Source of the DNA: Isoetes taiwanensis
Lineage: Eukaryota; Streptophyta; Lycopodiopsida; Isoetales; Isoetaceae
Assembly (NCBI GenBank): GCA_021234155.1
Contig: JAJEKV010000056.1
Location: 4,778,356 to 4,842,355 of the forward strand
Direction: 5' to 3'
DNA length: 64,000 bases
Under the pieces are notes generated by a model. It had not been told where the DNA came from. It was given only the letters and a program-made list of their open reading frames with translations, and searched no databases. This document shows positions 12,113 through 24,088 of this stretch, piece after piece; positions within the stretch are counted from its first letter, which is position 1, and each line of letters begins with the position of its first letter. The translations under genes and the position numbers were made by a program.

Positions 12113-13751
12113 GATCCCATCAATCTCGACCATTGGATCTACTTAAGCTTAAAAACTTAAGAAATTAACTCATGCATCTGCAACAATAACACTTAGGTAA
12201 AGAATTTAATCTTTGTACATATTCTAAGGTTCCAAACATGTACTTGCCCATTACTCAGCAATATCCCCGCACACTATGAATGATCTTAATAATTGTAACT
12301 TCAAGCCCATATATAATAATAATAATAGTAATAATAATCAAGTTTATTGAATAACAATCCACACACTTCCACTCTCGCCTTTCCGAAGCTTGGCTACTTT
12401 CCGGAGCATCTCACACCTCTGCTTACACCATCAACCACGGGGTTAGTCACATGGACTAAGTGGGGATCGGGGATCTAGGATATATCTTAAAACAATCACC
12501 ACAAAGCCTTAACTTCAACAATAACTTAGCCTTTACCGTAGCCTGCAGCCCACCGCAACCTAGGTTACTTAGTCCAACAAGCATAATCACAATGCATAAT
12601 TACACCAAGCATGACCATTGCAACTTAATTCCAACATTAAAAACACATATACAATAACCAAGCAATCATAGCATCAACATTGCAACCAATATTCCTCACG
12701 GTCCGAAGCAAGGTCAACTCGGCTGATCAGGCCAGTGACATAGAGGCGGGGTAACCACGTGTGTACACACCCATCCACGCTGCGTCCAGCATTGGAGGAC
12801 CACTTAACTGTGCATGACGTTGTACCATACGGTACCAACGCCCGATGTTCAAATAATACCATAGCACATTGCAATAACCGCGGAAGTCTAGACCATCGCA
12901 CCTAGACTCGGCCCCGGAGGTCTATATCAAAGAATTATACTACACATAGATCACAATACTATGAATTCCACCCAATATCAATTAGGCACATTTCCATATC
13001 AAATTTACCTTAGAAATTCCATAATTTACACCTCATGCAACAAAGGAAATCCTCATATAAACATTACTATCTCTACCATGCAACATGCAATGCCCTAAGT
13101 GCTTAAGCAAAATACAACCTTCACTAATATCTTATTACTTTTAACTAGATCAACTTCCTTCAAATTACTACTTATAACCTTAATGACGGTGGCTTCCATA
13201 ACCCCTTCTAACTAGTTTATTGAATTGGTTAATATGCTCGCTATCCATTAACCATGCATGCCTATTCTATTCTATTCATGACCATGCTCATATGATTTAA
13301 CTCCAAGTTTATACTACGTTCAAAGCAATCATTATTAAATCAACACAGCTATACAAACACTAGAAAACCCTGTGTGTAAGGCTTGATCCCCACCGGAATC
13401 CCGCTTTGCTTCCTCTCAGGCTCCCCAAAGCGGCCCCGGATCTCTGCACACAACTCGCTCCTTCAACAATCCATCTCGCAATCTATCTCCTTCCTCAATG
13501 CTTCACCATCACATAAAAGACTTCTTTCCCCATGGAAAACTCCTTCCCCAAGAAATCAAGAATAATATTGTTGCGCTTATATAACCTAGCAATGCCCTTG
13601 CATGCATGCATGCATACACTGCATGCATGGACACATTGCATGCATGTATTCCTAGCACATAATCATTTATTTTACCTTGAAAATGCACTCTTATATAATG
13701 GCAACGTTACTTACATCTTAATGTTGGTGCTAGGTTGCTAGGTCCGTTACA
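12113..13751 (-). mobile_element. Gypsy-type LTR, copy III with intact 5' terminus
   Basis: On the minus strand it begins TGTAACGGACCTAGC at 13751. The bases just before it (13765-13753, GGAGGAGAGAC-like) form a purine tract as expected of a polypurine primer ahead of a 3' LTR. Its other end joins copy II directly and lacks the last 100 or so bases of the LTR. Confidence 0.8.
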
Positions 13752-13775
13752 GTCTCTCCTCCAAAAATTCAACCC

Positions 13776-14217
13776 ATGACCGACATGCCCTTAACCAACT
13801 GGGCAAAACCGTCTAGACGTTTATGAGTAGTCGCTTCTACCCATTTATGCCGGTGTCTCGGGAACGCCCCACAGGCACATTCAAGGTTCGAATACTCGAG
13901 CGGTCTACCATGGGCCCGTTACAGTCTCTCCCACTAGAACTATGCTCGTCCTCGAGCATCCAAGGCTATACCATGTCACAATGATTACCAAGTCTTTGCA
14001 AATTACCCATGCATATAGGCACCCATGGAGACTCGAACTTCGAGACACGCTTTCGATACCAAGCCTGTAGCGTTCCTAACCGACATGCCCTTAACCAAGC
14101 CCCGGGCAAAACCGTCTAGGCGTTTATGAGTAGTCGCTTCTACCCATTTATGCGGGTGTCTGAACGCATACAGGCACATTCAAGGTTCGAATACTCGGCG
14201 GTCTACCATGGGCCCAT
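13776..14217 (-). mobile_element. TRIM element, minus orientation
   Basis: A terminal-repeat retrotransposon in miniature. The 5' LTR is plus 14217-14066, the internal part 14065-13924 (about 142 bases) and the 3' LTR 13923-13776, cut at its end. The internal part starts with a primer-site-like CTTGGTATC and ends with a purine-rich GTGGGAGAGAC before TGTAACGGGCCC. There is no coding capacity, as is normal for TRIMs; mobilisation would need a larger partner. Confidence 0.8.
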
Positions 14218-14264
14218 GGTAGACCGCCGAGTATTCAACCTTGAATGTGCCTCGTATGCTCTCG

Positions 14265-14708
14265 ATGGTAGACCGCCGAGTATTCGAACCTTGAATGTGC
14301 CTGTGGGCCGTTCCCAGACACCGCATAAATGGGTAGAAGCGACTACTCATAAACGCCTAGACGGTTTTGCCCAGCTTGGTTAAGGGCATGTCGGTTAGGA
14401 ATGTTACAGCTTGGTATCGTGAGCGTGTCTCGAAGTTCGAAGTCTCCATGGGTGCCTATATGCATGGGTAATTTGCAAAGACTTGGTAATCATTGTGACA
14501 TGGTATAGCCTTGGATGCTCGAGGACGAGCATAGTTCTAGTGGGAGAGACTGTAACGGGCCCATGGTAGACCGCTCGAGTATTCGAACCTTGAATGTGCC
14601 TGTGGGGCGTTCCCGAGACACCGGCATAAATGGGTAGAAGCGACTACTCATAAACGTCTAGACGGTTTTGTCCAGTTGGTTAAGGGCATGTCGGTTAGGA
14701 ACGTTACA
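14265..14708 (+). mobile_element. TRIM element, plus orientation
   Basis: The 5' LTR lies at about 14265-14408, the internal region at 14409-14550 and a full 158-bp 3' LTR at 14551-14708 (TGTAACGGGCCC to AACGTTACA). The internal part begins with TTGGTATCGTGAGC, a decayed primer site, and ends in a purine tract. It faces the minus-strand TRIM across 14203-14264, where the perfect palindrome CTACCATGGGCCCATGGTAG (14203-14222) and a partial LTR repeat form the axis of a roughly 1-kb fold-back. Confidence 0.85.
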
Positions 14709-15405
14709 GTGGTGTGTACACACGTGGTTACCCCGCCTCTATGTCACTGGCCTGATCAGCCGAGTTGACCTTGCTCAGACCCAGAGGAATATTGGTTGCA
14801 ATGTTGATGCTATGATAGCTTGGTTATTGTATATGTGTTTTTAATGTTGGAATTAAGTTGCAATGGTCATGCTTGGTGTAATTATGCATTGTGATTATGC
14901 TTGTTGGACTAAGTAACCTAGGTTTGCAGGGCGAGGCTACGGTAAAGGCTAAGTTATTGTTCTAAGTTAAGGCTTTGTGGTGATTGTTTTAAGATATATC
15001 CTAGATCCCCGATCCCCACTTAGTCCATGTGACTAACCCCGTGGTTGATGGTGTAAGCAGAGGTGTGAGATGCTCCGGAAAGTAGCCAAGCTTCGGAAAG
15101 GCGAGAGTGGAAGTGTGTGGATTGCTATTCAATAAACTTGATTATTATTACTATTATTATTATTATATATGGGCTTGAAGTTACAATTATTAAGATCATT
15201 CATAGTGTGCGGGGATATTGCTGAGTAATGGGCAAGTACATGTTTGGAACCTTAGAATATGTACAAAGATTAAATTCTTTACCTAAGTGTTATTGTTGCA
15301 GATGCATGAGTTAATTTCTTAAGTTTTTAAGCTTAAGTAGATCCAATGGTCGAGATTGATGGGATCTCCAGTTACCATAAAGGTTAACTGGCCAGGCCCG
15401 TCACA
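14709..15405 (+). mobile_element. Gypsy-type LTR, copy IV (inverted, 3' part)
   Basis: Reverse complement of the inner part of copies I-III, running on the plus strand to the LTR end GGCCCGTCACA at 15405. It is directly followed by a primer binding site, which fixes element orientation and shows that the repeat family is an LTR. Confidence 0.85.
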
Positions 15406-15717
15406 GTTGGTATCAGAGCAGGTCTCGAGTTCGAGTCTCCATGGGTGCCTATATGCATGGGTAATTTGCAAAGACTTGGTAATCATTGTGACATGGTATG
15501 ACATAGACATGGTATAGCCTTGGATGCTCGAGGACGAGCATAGTTCTAGTGGGAGAGACTGTAACGGGCCCATGGTAGACCGCTCGAGTATTCGAACCTT
15601 GAATGTGCCTGTGGGGCGTTCCCGAGACACCGGCATAAATGGGTAGAAGCGACTACTCATAAACGTCTAGACGGTTTTGCCCAGTTGGCTAAGGGCATGT
15701 CGGTTAGGAATGTTACA
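15406..15717 (+). mobile_element. Primer site, TRIM-like internal region and TRIM LTR
   Basis: TGGTATCAGAGC at 15408-15419 is the standard plant primer site complementary to initiator tRNA-Met. The next 140 bases match the internal region of the two TRIMs, and a 158-bp TRIM LTR follows at 15560-15717. One end is therefore a large gypsy-type LTR and the other a TRIM LTR around a shared internal part: a chimera, or evidence that the families are related. Confidence 0.8.
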
Positions 15718-15732
15718 GGTTTTGTAGTGATC

Positions 15733-16378
15733 CATCTCCAAAAACACCGAGGATTTTGCTTTATTCTATCCAGCAGAGCATGATTCAGAGCAAGAACACA
15801 TCAGAATCAAGAAGCGGACTCGTTTTGCTTGCCCATCTCCCGCCTTTGAAGTTCCCCAGACCGCCTTTGCACCATATCCAGAGCCAATTATTAGAAAAGA
15901 GTTTTCTGCAACGGGAGAGTACAGGTTTAATAGACACACTTTGCCTGATGTTTGGTTTAGGATTTTTAGCAGAGCATATTTGGGGCTCCAGACTTTTGCC
16001 CTACCATCGTTGGGTTCGACAGATTTGCAGATTCTTTTAAGAAAATGGTACCTTGAACAAAACTGGTTATGTCGGAAGAATGTCCCAGAGCAATTTCTTC
16101 TAAGCGTGTTAATTTAAAGCTCAGCCAAGAATCTCTCCCATGCTTGATTAATTGTCAGAATAGCCGTCCTGTTGAGATTGGCGATGGCTTCAAGCTGGAA
16201 TAGGACAAGAGCATAGTGCTTGTGATTTATCTTAAGGCCAGAGTAGGACATGCGATGTGACTATAAGGCAACAGCAGATGCCTTGAGGATTCTTCTTTTG
16301 AGCATGATACATGCAGCAGGAGCGTCCACAAATCCGGCGGCGTTAAGGCTAAGAAGAACAGGGCACATTATTCATGTT
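15733..16378 (+). pseudogene. Unidentified coding-like segment, broken
   Basis: One frame reads about 125 residues from 15733 to 16116 with normal-looking protein composition, including FYPAEHDSEQEHIRIKKR and LPDVWFRIFSRAYLGLQ. A one-base shift near 16085 then continues the coding look (SSKRVNLKLSQESLPCLINC) up to a TAG near 16201. A third stretch (DYKATADALRILLLSMIHAA) ends at a GT donor-like site near 16379. I do not recognise the family. It could be a decayed plant gene or transduplicated exons. The support is composition and length, not homology. Confidence 0.4.
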
Positions 16379-17562
16379 CAGGTTTGTTCTTGAGCATCTA
16401 GGTATGACAAGACTTACCCTTCCTCGCTTGCCCACTGCACTTTCACTGGATTTGGCTATGGCATGCGATAGAAGTCCGCAACAGCAGAGCACAAAACAGA
16501 GGAAAAGGCCGTGCAAGAATTTTGGGTCACTATATTCTTCTAGCCGCCATAAATGCACGATAAGTGCATATCATAAATTCGTCTCACCTAATATAGATGG
16601 AGTTCAAAAAATCCAAAGCATTCTTCCCCTAAAATTTCGTTTGCACATACGTGTCAGCACCAGAATGCTTCAAATAAATTAGCTTCAAATAAATAGTGTC
16701 AAACAAATAAGGAGACTGTGCTTTCATTGCATGTCTTTTTGGTCGATTCATTTCTTCTACAATGGCTCCTTTCGTTTCGTTACTCATGTTCCCTTTGTTA
16801 TTAAGATGTTCGTTGTTCTTGTCTGCATTGATCTTTCTCTTTGGCATTAATATTATCGTTTTCTTGCTCCATTTGATATGATTGCCATGTTTTTCTTGTT
16901 TTTCTGTCTCAAAGTTTGTTCTTTTAGTAATGGTTTTTCCTTTTCCTCTTTATTCTTTCGTTCCATTATTGTATATCCCTTTTGTTCCAGCTACTCCTTT
17001 AGTTCCATTTTTCCCTTTAGCTCATCTTTTATCCCTTTGCTCTAATTCCTATCAGGTTCCATAGGTCACATTATTGCGGTTTCTCTTAGTAATTTAATCC
17101 CAGGGTTATTCCATTTTTTTTTGACATGGTCACAGTCTCACTATGTTCCTTTGCATTGTTTCAGGCAGATATGGGAATCATCAAATAGCTCAATAACAAT
17201 TGCCAATTAATATGGCACCGTAGATAAGGAGCACATGATGTCTGACCAACCAAATAATATCGCATTATGTCAGTAAATGTCCATCTTACATTGCGAATAT
17301 ACTTCAAAATGGGATTTCCTTGCTGCAAAACCAAAGAACATAACATGATCAAAACAATCTTTCAACTGCGACTAATAATCCGAGCAGTAAGATAGTTATA
17401 TATAAGACAAACCCAAAAGCACAAACCTGTCTGCGGCTAACCAAAATTACATTACGAGCCTGCAGAAGAGGGGCTGTTGGGACTCTGTAGAGAGATAATG
17501 AAAATACATTGGTAGTGAACTCTAAAATATAATGTGCACAACATTGACTTACTCTTTGTGCA
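16379..17562. other. Unassigned sequence
   Basis: No recognisable gene. There are short T-rich stretches (16860-17080) and scattered short open frames. It could be intron or 3' region of the broken segment upstream. Confidence 0.3.
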
Positions 17563-17762
17563 AAGAGGGGTTGGCGGGAATGGGGGGAGGAGGAGGAAGA
17601 GCAAGAGGAGGAGAATAAAACTTTGTATTCCTTACAAATGAAAAGGCTTCTGCAAAAGAAGGTGAAGAAGAGGGAGCAGAAAAGTAAAAAAGAGGAGGTT
17701 TTGGAGCAGATTGTTGAGCAACTTCAAGGTGGGAATGCGAATGACAGGCTTGTCCCGTGCAC
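17563..17762 (+). pseudogene. Glu/Lys-rich coiled-coil-like exon fragment
   Basis: A frame opening with EEEEQEEENKTLYSLQMKRL continues through QKKVKKREQKSKKEEVLEQI for about 60 residues, and is followed by a poly-A tract at 17764. The charge pattern suits a coiled coil. The poly-A run straight after it could mean a processed (retroposed) fragment or a low-complexity expansion. No family recognised. Confidence 0.3.
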
Positions 17763-19387
17763 CAAAAAAAAAAAAAAAAAATTCAAAAGCATTGGTCAAA
17801 GGACCTTACAGATTACGACCGATATCGCTCCCTTCAACCATTTTATCGGCATAGATGCAACAAGTGATGATTGGTTCTTCAGCGAATGCCTGTTGTTGCT
17901 GCTTATATAGGTACTGAAGGATCGCCGCAGACTTTGCTTCAAGGCAAAGTTCTTCACCATCTGGCACTGACGAATCTTGTTGTCGTGGTCTCAACCACAA
18001 GTTATGGCGGCAAATGCCTACAGGCGACGCCAGGAAGCAGAGATCATATCCCCACCTTCTATTCAGTCCCCCATAAAGTCCACATCGTCTGCCTATCCTC
18101 AGGTGTCCCTCAAATCCCAAAGGTACATATCCATAGATAAAGAGTATATCATAATATTCTCAAATTGTGGCCCTCTAACTATCAATCCCCACATTGTTCC
18201 TTATGGGCAACCCAAAAATTACTATCTGTCTATTTATTTTATTTTCGAGGGAAGGGAGAGAAGAAAAGTGGCACCTTTTCGAAAGGACGAACCATGTTAG
18301 CAACATTTCGAACTACAAAAGCTTCACGAAACTGAAAAGAAAGGATGGTATTGGGTAGACCCTAGAGTCGGCACGAGCGATGACCATGAACTAGATGCAA
18401 AACAAGGTTAAGAAAACAATATCAAGTAAATGCAGAGTATACAAAGATCTAGCGACTTTGAAGTGTAAGAATACAATACAGAGACCTAGTGACTTTGAAG
18501 TGTAAGGACTACGTGAAGGCTTGGCCTAGTGGCCAATTTTTTGTACAGGTCAGCATTCTTCCTGTGGACACAAAGGAACACGGATCACTATATGCAGGCC
18601 ATGATGTAATATTTTTTATGCAAATTTTAAATACAAAGTTGTCTTGGGGTTCTTACAAAGAGGGACGTGTTGGTAAATGGTGAGCTTACAAATAATGCTC
18701 ATTCGAAACTTCGAGAAGCCAAGTTTGAGCCTTCCAATGGTAGAAGAGACATCAGCTAAAGCCATTTCATCATTGGAATGATCCTTAGAGTGTGGAGCTA
18801 TGTTACCCAAGCCGAAAATTGTTGTGCGAAAATCCAAAACTAGCTCAGTCGAATGAGCAAAAGTGCTTATGAAACAGAGGTCCGAAAGCACGCCATACCT
18901 ACCCGGATGCTAAAAAAAGTGCAATTTTTCCTTAATGAAAGAAATCAGACTATTCCCAGAAACCCACCGAATTAGTAATCTGAATCTAAACGAACATTAT
19001 GACAAGGGATCTTCCACAGATGTGGCCCTAAACGAAAATTATGACAAGGGATCTTCCACAGATGTGGCCCTCCACATTTAAAGGTGAACCTCGTTTATTT
19101 GTTGACTTTATGAACCATCAAAATAAGATAAGATAAGAAAGAAGAAAAACGTTTGCGCTTTAGAATATGGGGTAGTTATGTCTTATACACATAACGGATG
19201 TAGGACGTGTTGTAATGTGAGCCATTTCTCACATGATCTACTCTACTACTCTCTCTCCTTTTTTAGAAGTATGTGAAACTTTATTAATCAAAATATATTA
19301 CTTCACACTAGGCTACTTGACATGTGAATTTGTTTTTTATGTATTTCTTTTCGGAATATCTGTTATCTATCTATCTAACATATATAT
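17763..19387. other. Unassigned sequence with a small tandem duplication
   Basis: A minus-strand open frame of 104 codons (18120-17806) has no recognisable motif. ACGAAAATTATGACAAGGGA and the 25 bases after it near 18991-19035 are repeated at about 19028-19072. Nothing else supported. Confidence 0.3.
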
Positions 19388-20776
19388 GTTCTTATGTTTG
19401 TCGCGCTTATCCGACCGTTGATCCGAGATTCTACGGTTCACGTGGCTTTGGGACGTATCCTACGGCCCAGATGGCTTGGGAGTTTATATGTAGATTCTAT
19501 ATAAACAATCCTACGGTCCAGATTGATTTGATCATGATCGTCAGTTCAAGATTCTACGGCTCACGTTGCTTTAGGACATATCGTACGGTGCACATGGCCT
19601 TGGGAATTATATGTAATAGATCCTACGGTCCAGATTGTTCTTGATCCTGATCGTCCATCCAAGATCCTACGACTCACATGGCTTGGCACATATCCTACGG
19701 TGCACATGGCTTTGGGAATTATATGTAATAGATCCTATAGCTCATGTTGCTTTAATTATTATCACGTGGTGAGATCTCGACCCTTGATCGGGTCCAAGAT
19801 CCTACGACTCACATTGAATGCTCGTCCCTTAAGGAGAGGCTTTTAAAATTTTTTGATTTTTTTTTGTTGTTTTATAAAGGATTTGAACTCTAGACATCAA
19901 ACCTCCAATCCTCTATTCTAACCAATAGACCAAACATTAATTCATTGAATAATTTATGTTTTATAGAATATACTTAAGCGCAATATTCTAGATAAACCAA
20001 TATAACATTCTAGATAGTTCAAGAAACTTCTAGAATGTTCTGGAAGGCTCTAGAAAGTTCTAGTTGTAGAATGTTCTAGAAAGTTCTAGAATATTCTAGA
20101 AAGTTTTAGAATATAAGAGAATCTTTTCAGAAAGTTCCAAATTGTTCTTATATGTAGGGGAATCTACGAGAATGTAAGGGAATCTAGGAAAATACTTCCA
20201 GAAAGTTCTAGGATGTTTTGAAAGTTTCAGAATGTTCCAAAAAGTCCTAGAATGTAAAGGAATCCAAGAGAATCTAAGAGAATTTAAGAAAGTCTCATAA
20301 AATATAAGAGAATCTAGGAAAATATTTACAAGCTTAAAATCTAGGGAAATCTAAAGGAATCTTCATAGGATCTAAGAAAATATAAAATCTAAAAGAATCT
20401 AAGAAAATCTTGATGAAATCTTAGAGTATCTAGAAGAATCTTTATAGAATCTCTTTGAATCTCATATAATGTGAGGGAACCTAGGTCAATCTTATAAAAT
20501 CTAAAGGGATCTAAGGGAATCTAAGGGGATCTTCATAGAATCTTAGAGAATCTAGGGAAATCTAATGGAATCTAGAGGGAATCTTTATAGAATGCAAGGA
20601 ACCTTATCAAATCTAAGAGAATCTAATGGAATCTTATAAAATTTAGAGGAATCTTCACAAAACCTCTAAGAGAACCTTGGTAGAATCTTAGAGAATCTAT
20701 GAATTTAGAGTATTCTCAAGAGATTCTTTTAGAATGTAGGGCACGACAGGAACTTGCATCGTAGAAACATATATAT
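19388..20776. repeat. Long repeat block, copy 1
   Basis: About 1.39 kb, recurring as a partial copy at 20777-21060 and a near-full copy at 21061-22457. It has three parts. The first is a 60-70-base degenerate repeat with GATCCTACGGCTCAC and CATATCCTACGGTGCAC words. The second is a tRNA-like Pol III segment. The last is about 700 bases dense in TTCTAGAA and AATCTAAGGGAATCT words. Open frames in the first part are translated repeats. Confidence 0.85.
19872..19935 (-). mobile_element. tRNA-like Pol III promoter (SINE-like), copy 1
   Basis: On the minus strand TGGTCTATTGGTTAGAATAG matches a tRNA A box, and GAGTTCAAATCC about 40 bases on matches a B box. There is no acceptor stem or anticodon arm to make a working tRNA, so a tRNA-derived SINE head is more likely than a tRNA gene. 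Confidence 0.6.
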
Positions 20777-21060
20777 GTTCTTATGTTTGTCGCGCTTATC
20801 CGACCGTTGATCCGAGATTCTACGGTTCACGTGGCTTTGGGACGTATCCTACGGCCCAGATGGCTTGGGAGTTTATATGTAGATTCTATATAGACAATCC
20901 TACGGTCCAGATTGATTTGATCCTGATCGTCAGTTCAAGATTCTACGGCTCACGTTGCTTTGGGACATATCGTACGGTGCACATGGCTTTGGGAATTATA
21001 TGTAATAGATACTACGGTCCAGATTGTTCTTGATCCTGATCGTCCATCCAAGATCCTACT
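20777..21060. repeat. Long repeat block, partial copy 2
   Basis: Only the first 284 bases of the block, starting GTTCTTATGTTTGTCGCGC, are present before copy 3 restarts with the same words at 21061. This suggests unequal exchange. Confidence 0.8.
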
Positions 21061-22457
21061 GTTCTTATGTTTGTCGCGCTTATCCGACCGTTGATCCGAG
21101 ATTCTACGGTTCACGTGGCTTTGGGACGTATCCTACGGCCCAGATGGCTTGGGAGTTTATATGTAGATTCTATATAGACAATCCTACGGTCCAGATTGAT
21201 TTGATCTTGATCGTCAGTTTAAGATTCTACGGCTCACGTTGCTTTGGGACATATCGTACGGTGCACATGGCTTTGGGAATTATATGTAATAGATCCTACG
21301 GTCCAGATTGTTCTTGATCCTGATCGTCCATCCAGGATCCTACGACTCACATGGTTTGGCACATATCCTACGGTGCACATGGCTTTGGGAATTACATCCA
21401 GGATCCTACGACTCACATGGTTTGGCACATATCCTACGGTGCACATGGCTTTGGGAATTATATGTAATAGATCCTATAGCTCATGTTGCTTTAATTATTA
21501 TCACGTGGTGAGATCTCGACCCTTGATCGGGTCCAAGATCCTACGGCTCACATTGAATGCTCGTCCCTTAAGGAGAGGCTTTTAAATTTTTTTGAAATTT
21601 TTTTTGTTTTATAAAGGATTTGAACTCTAGACATCAACCCCCCAATCCTCTATTCTAACCACTAGACCAAGCATTAATTCATTGAATAATTTATGTTTTG
21701 AATATACTTAAGCGCAATATTCTAATTAAGATAAACCTAGTAGAATGTTCTAGAAAGTTCCAGAATATTCTAGAAAGTTTTAAAATATAAGACAATCTTT
21801 TCAGAAAGTTCCAAATTGTTCTTATATGTAGGGGAATCTACGAGAATGTAAGGGAATCTAGGAAAATACTTCCAGAAAGTTCTAGGATGTTTTGAAAGTT
21901 TCAGAATGTTCCAAAAAGTCCTAGAATGTAAAGGAATCCAGGAGAATCTAAGAGAATTTAAGAAAGTCTGATAAAATATAAGAGAATCTAGGAAAATATT
22001 TACAAGTCTAAGGGAATCTCTTAAAATCTAGAGAAATCTAAAGGAATCTTCATAGGATCTAAGAAAATATAAAATCTAAAAGAATCTAAGAAAATCTTGA
22101 TGAAATCTTAGAGTATCTAGAAGAATCTTTATAGAATCTCTTTGAATCTCATATAATGTGAGGGAACCTAGGTTAATCTTATAAAATCTAAAGGGATCTA
22201 AGGGAATCTAAGGGGATCTTCATAGAATCTTAGAGAATTTAGGGAAATCTAATGAAATCTAGAGGGAATCTTTATAGAATGCAAGGAACCTTATCAAATC
22301 TAAGAGAATCTAATGGAATCTTATAAAATTTAGAGGAATCTTCACGAAACCTCTAAGAGAACCTTGGTAGAATCTTAGAGAATCTATGAATTTAGAGTAT
22401 TCTCAAGAGATTCTTTTAGAATGTAGGGCACGACAGGAACTTGCATCGTAGAAACAT
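21061..22457. repeat. Long repeat block, copy 3
   Basis: Collinear with 19388-20776 to the shared end GAACTTGCATCGTAGAAACAT. It has an extra internal repeat at 21336-21450 and a deletion in the TTCTAGAA-rich part. Confidence 0.85.
21610..21672 (-). mobile_element. tRNA-like Pol III promoter (SINE-like), copy 2
   Basis: The minus strand carries TGGTCTAGTGGTTAGAATAG (A box) and GAGTTCAAATCC (B box). The A box here is closer to tRNA consensus than in copy 1. Confidence 0.6.
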
Positions 22458-22678
22458 GCTAAAACTGGAACAATGCGGTCTTGTATACAATTACTTAAGC
22501 ACCTCAAGATGCCCCCTGCTGTATAAGAGATTCATCTCGTCCGTCGAAAATACTGGATGGGTGGCACAGTACCTCAAGCTGGCCTCTTATTTGGGGCTTT
22601 TAATCTAAGCCGTTGAAGTTTGTGATTTAATCACAACCGTCGGTAGAAAGTAACTGAGATTAATTGCCTTCTGAATAG

Positions 22679-22804
22679 GTGTTGCCAGCCTGCCACCTCA
22701 TAATATTTTCTGTAATTATTTTCTTTAATGGCGCCAGCTCGGTGTTGCCAGCCTGCCACCTCATAATATTTTCTGTAATTATTTTCTTTAATGGCGCCAG
22801 CTCG
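22679..22804. repeat. 62-bp tandem duplication
   Basis: GGTGTTGCCAGCCTGCCACC and the following 42 bases occur twice, head to tail and essentially identical, so the duplication is recent. Confidence 0.9.
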
Positions 22805-23473
22805 TATGATCTCCGTTTTTTAATTTTATTCTAAAATCTTTTGTAATTGCAAACGCAGCTATGGCGGTCGGCTCACGGCATCAGCTTCCTTTGAGTCGGC
22901 GGCCTTTTGCTTTCTCCAACACGTTTTTAGAAGGCATTTAGGTCTTCAATTGCTCCACTTGTGTATGGCATTGTAATGCAGCTCTATTAAAGCGAAGCGT
23001 GGCCTGTCTTAAACTTTGCCTTCAGATTTTTTTTCCTTCATGAGCCTTTTGCTTTATGAGGTCTATGGCATGGCAACACTCGTGCTTGGCAAAAGAGCTT
23101 TCTGCATTTTCAGGTTTTGTATTCTGGAGTTGTATTTTTAGTTTTGCCGGCATCAGGTTTGTTTGTTTCTCATTTAGATTTCTTTTCTCTACTGTACCGT
23201 ATCGGCGAACCAAGTGGATTAACTGGAGTTGGAAAAGCATATTCTCTGGCTGCCTGTTGCTCCGGAATCTGCCATGGCGATTCGGCCAATCTTCCACCGA
23301 CCAAAGCAAAAGCAAATAGAAAAAAAAAAAATTAGTCTTTGTAAACGGTATCAGGCATGTTGGAATCATCTGATTATTGCTGTAGGGAATGATGGCTTTG
23401 TGCTTCAGTTGGGTAACAGTGGTTTAGATGCAGAAAGTGGAAAGTGCTGGCTTGACTTGTTTTGGTCTTGCAG

Positions 23474-24088
23474 ATGGAGCTCGGATCAATTACCAGCTAG
23501 CATTACTTTTGCTCAGGTGGACAAGGAGGTTTAGTGAATAACCGATTTGGGCCTCCTTCTTTGGTAAGTTGAGCGATAAGTCTATAATTTTGCTTCCCAT
23601 TGTTTCACTAGTTACATTTGTTTATATCAGATATGCCGTTAGATTTCTGTGTCAGCTTGGGCCAGCACATTTTTTGCTCCCCAGCTTCTTCTGGGCATTT
23701 AGAAAATACCCCTGGCATCTTCTTCCTATTCGCATCCCATATTTATTGTACATGTTAAGCACCACAGGTAATGTGGTTTTGCAGGCGTACCATTTTATGA
23801 AGTTGGTCATGGCAATGTGCCTCTGCAAATAAACACAAATCAGGCTGATGTTGTCTCTTTGGAAGTTACTGAGAAGAAGCACTATGGCAGTCCATCCAAT
23901 TTGTCATTGACAGTCCAGGTTAATGAGTTTTTTGTATCTGCAGTGTGAAGCAAATTGATCACCTACAAATGTTGGCTTGAATACTGTTGTTTTTGCCTCT
24001 GCAGGGCGTCTGTGGAGGTCAAGGTGTTGCACTGATACCCATTTCTTACAAGACAAGACGATATGCACTTGACTACGATGGTGATTGA
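23474..24088 (+). pseudogene. Candidate spliced exons of an unidentified gene
   Basis: Exon b (23785-23918) follows GTTTTGCAG and ends CCAG before GTTAAT; it reads VPFYEVGHGNVPLQINTNQA and on to SLTVQ. Exon c (24005-24088) follows TGCCTCTGCAG in matching phase 0 and reads GVCGGQGVALIPISYKTRRY to a TGA. Upstream, exon a (23474-23516) is bounded by CTTGCAG and CTCAG-GTGGAC, but its end phase does not fit exon b. No protein family is recognised. The paired phase-matched splice sites are the evidence. Confidence 0.35.

Noticed and set aside
9530-12901. Recurring ORFs with MVPYGTTSCTVKWSSN
   Set aside because: They lie inside LTR copies and recur only because the LTR does. Indels break the frame between copies.
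19872-21672. Functional tRNA genes at the A/B-box segments
   Set aside because: No acceptor stem or anticodon stem-loop can be drawn around the boxes.
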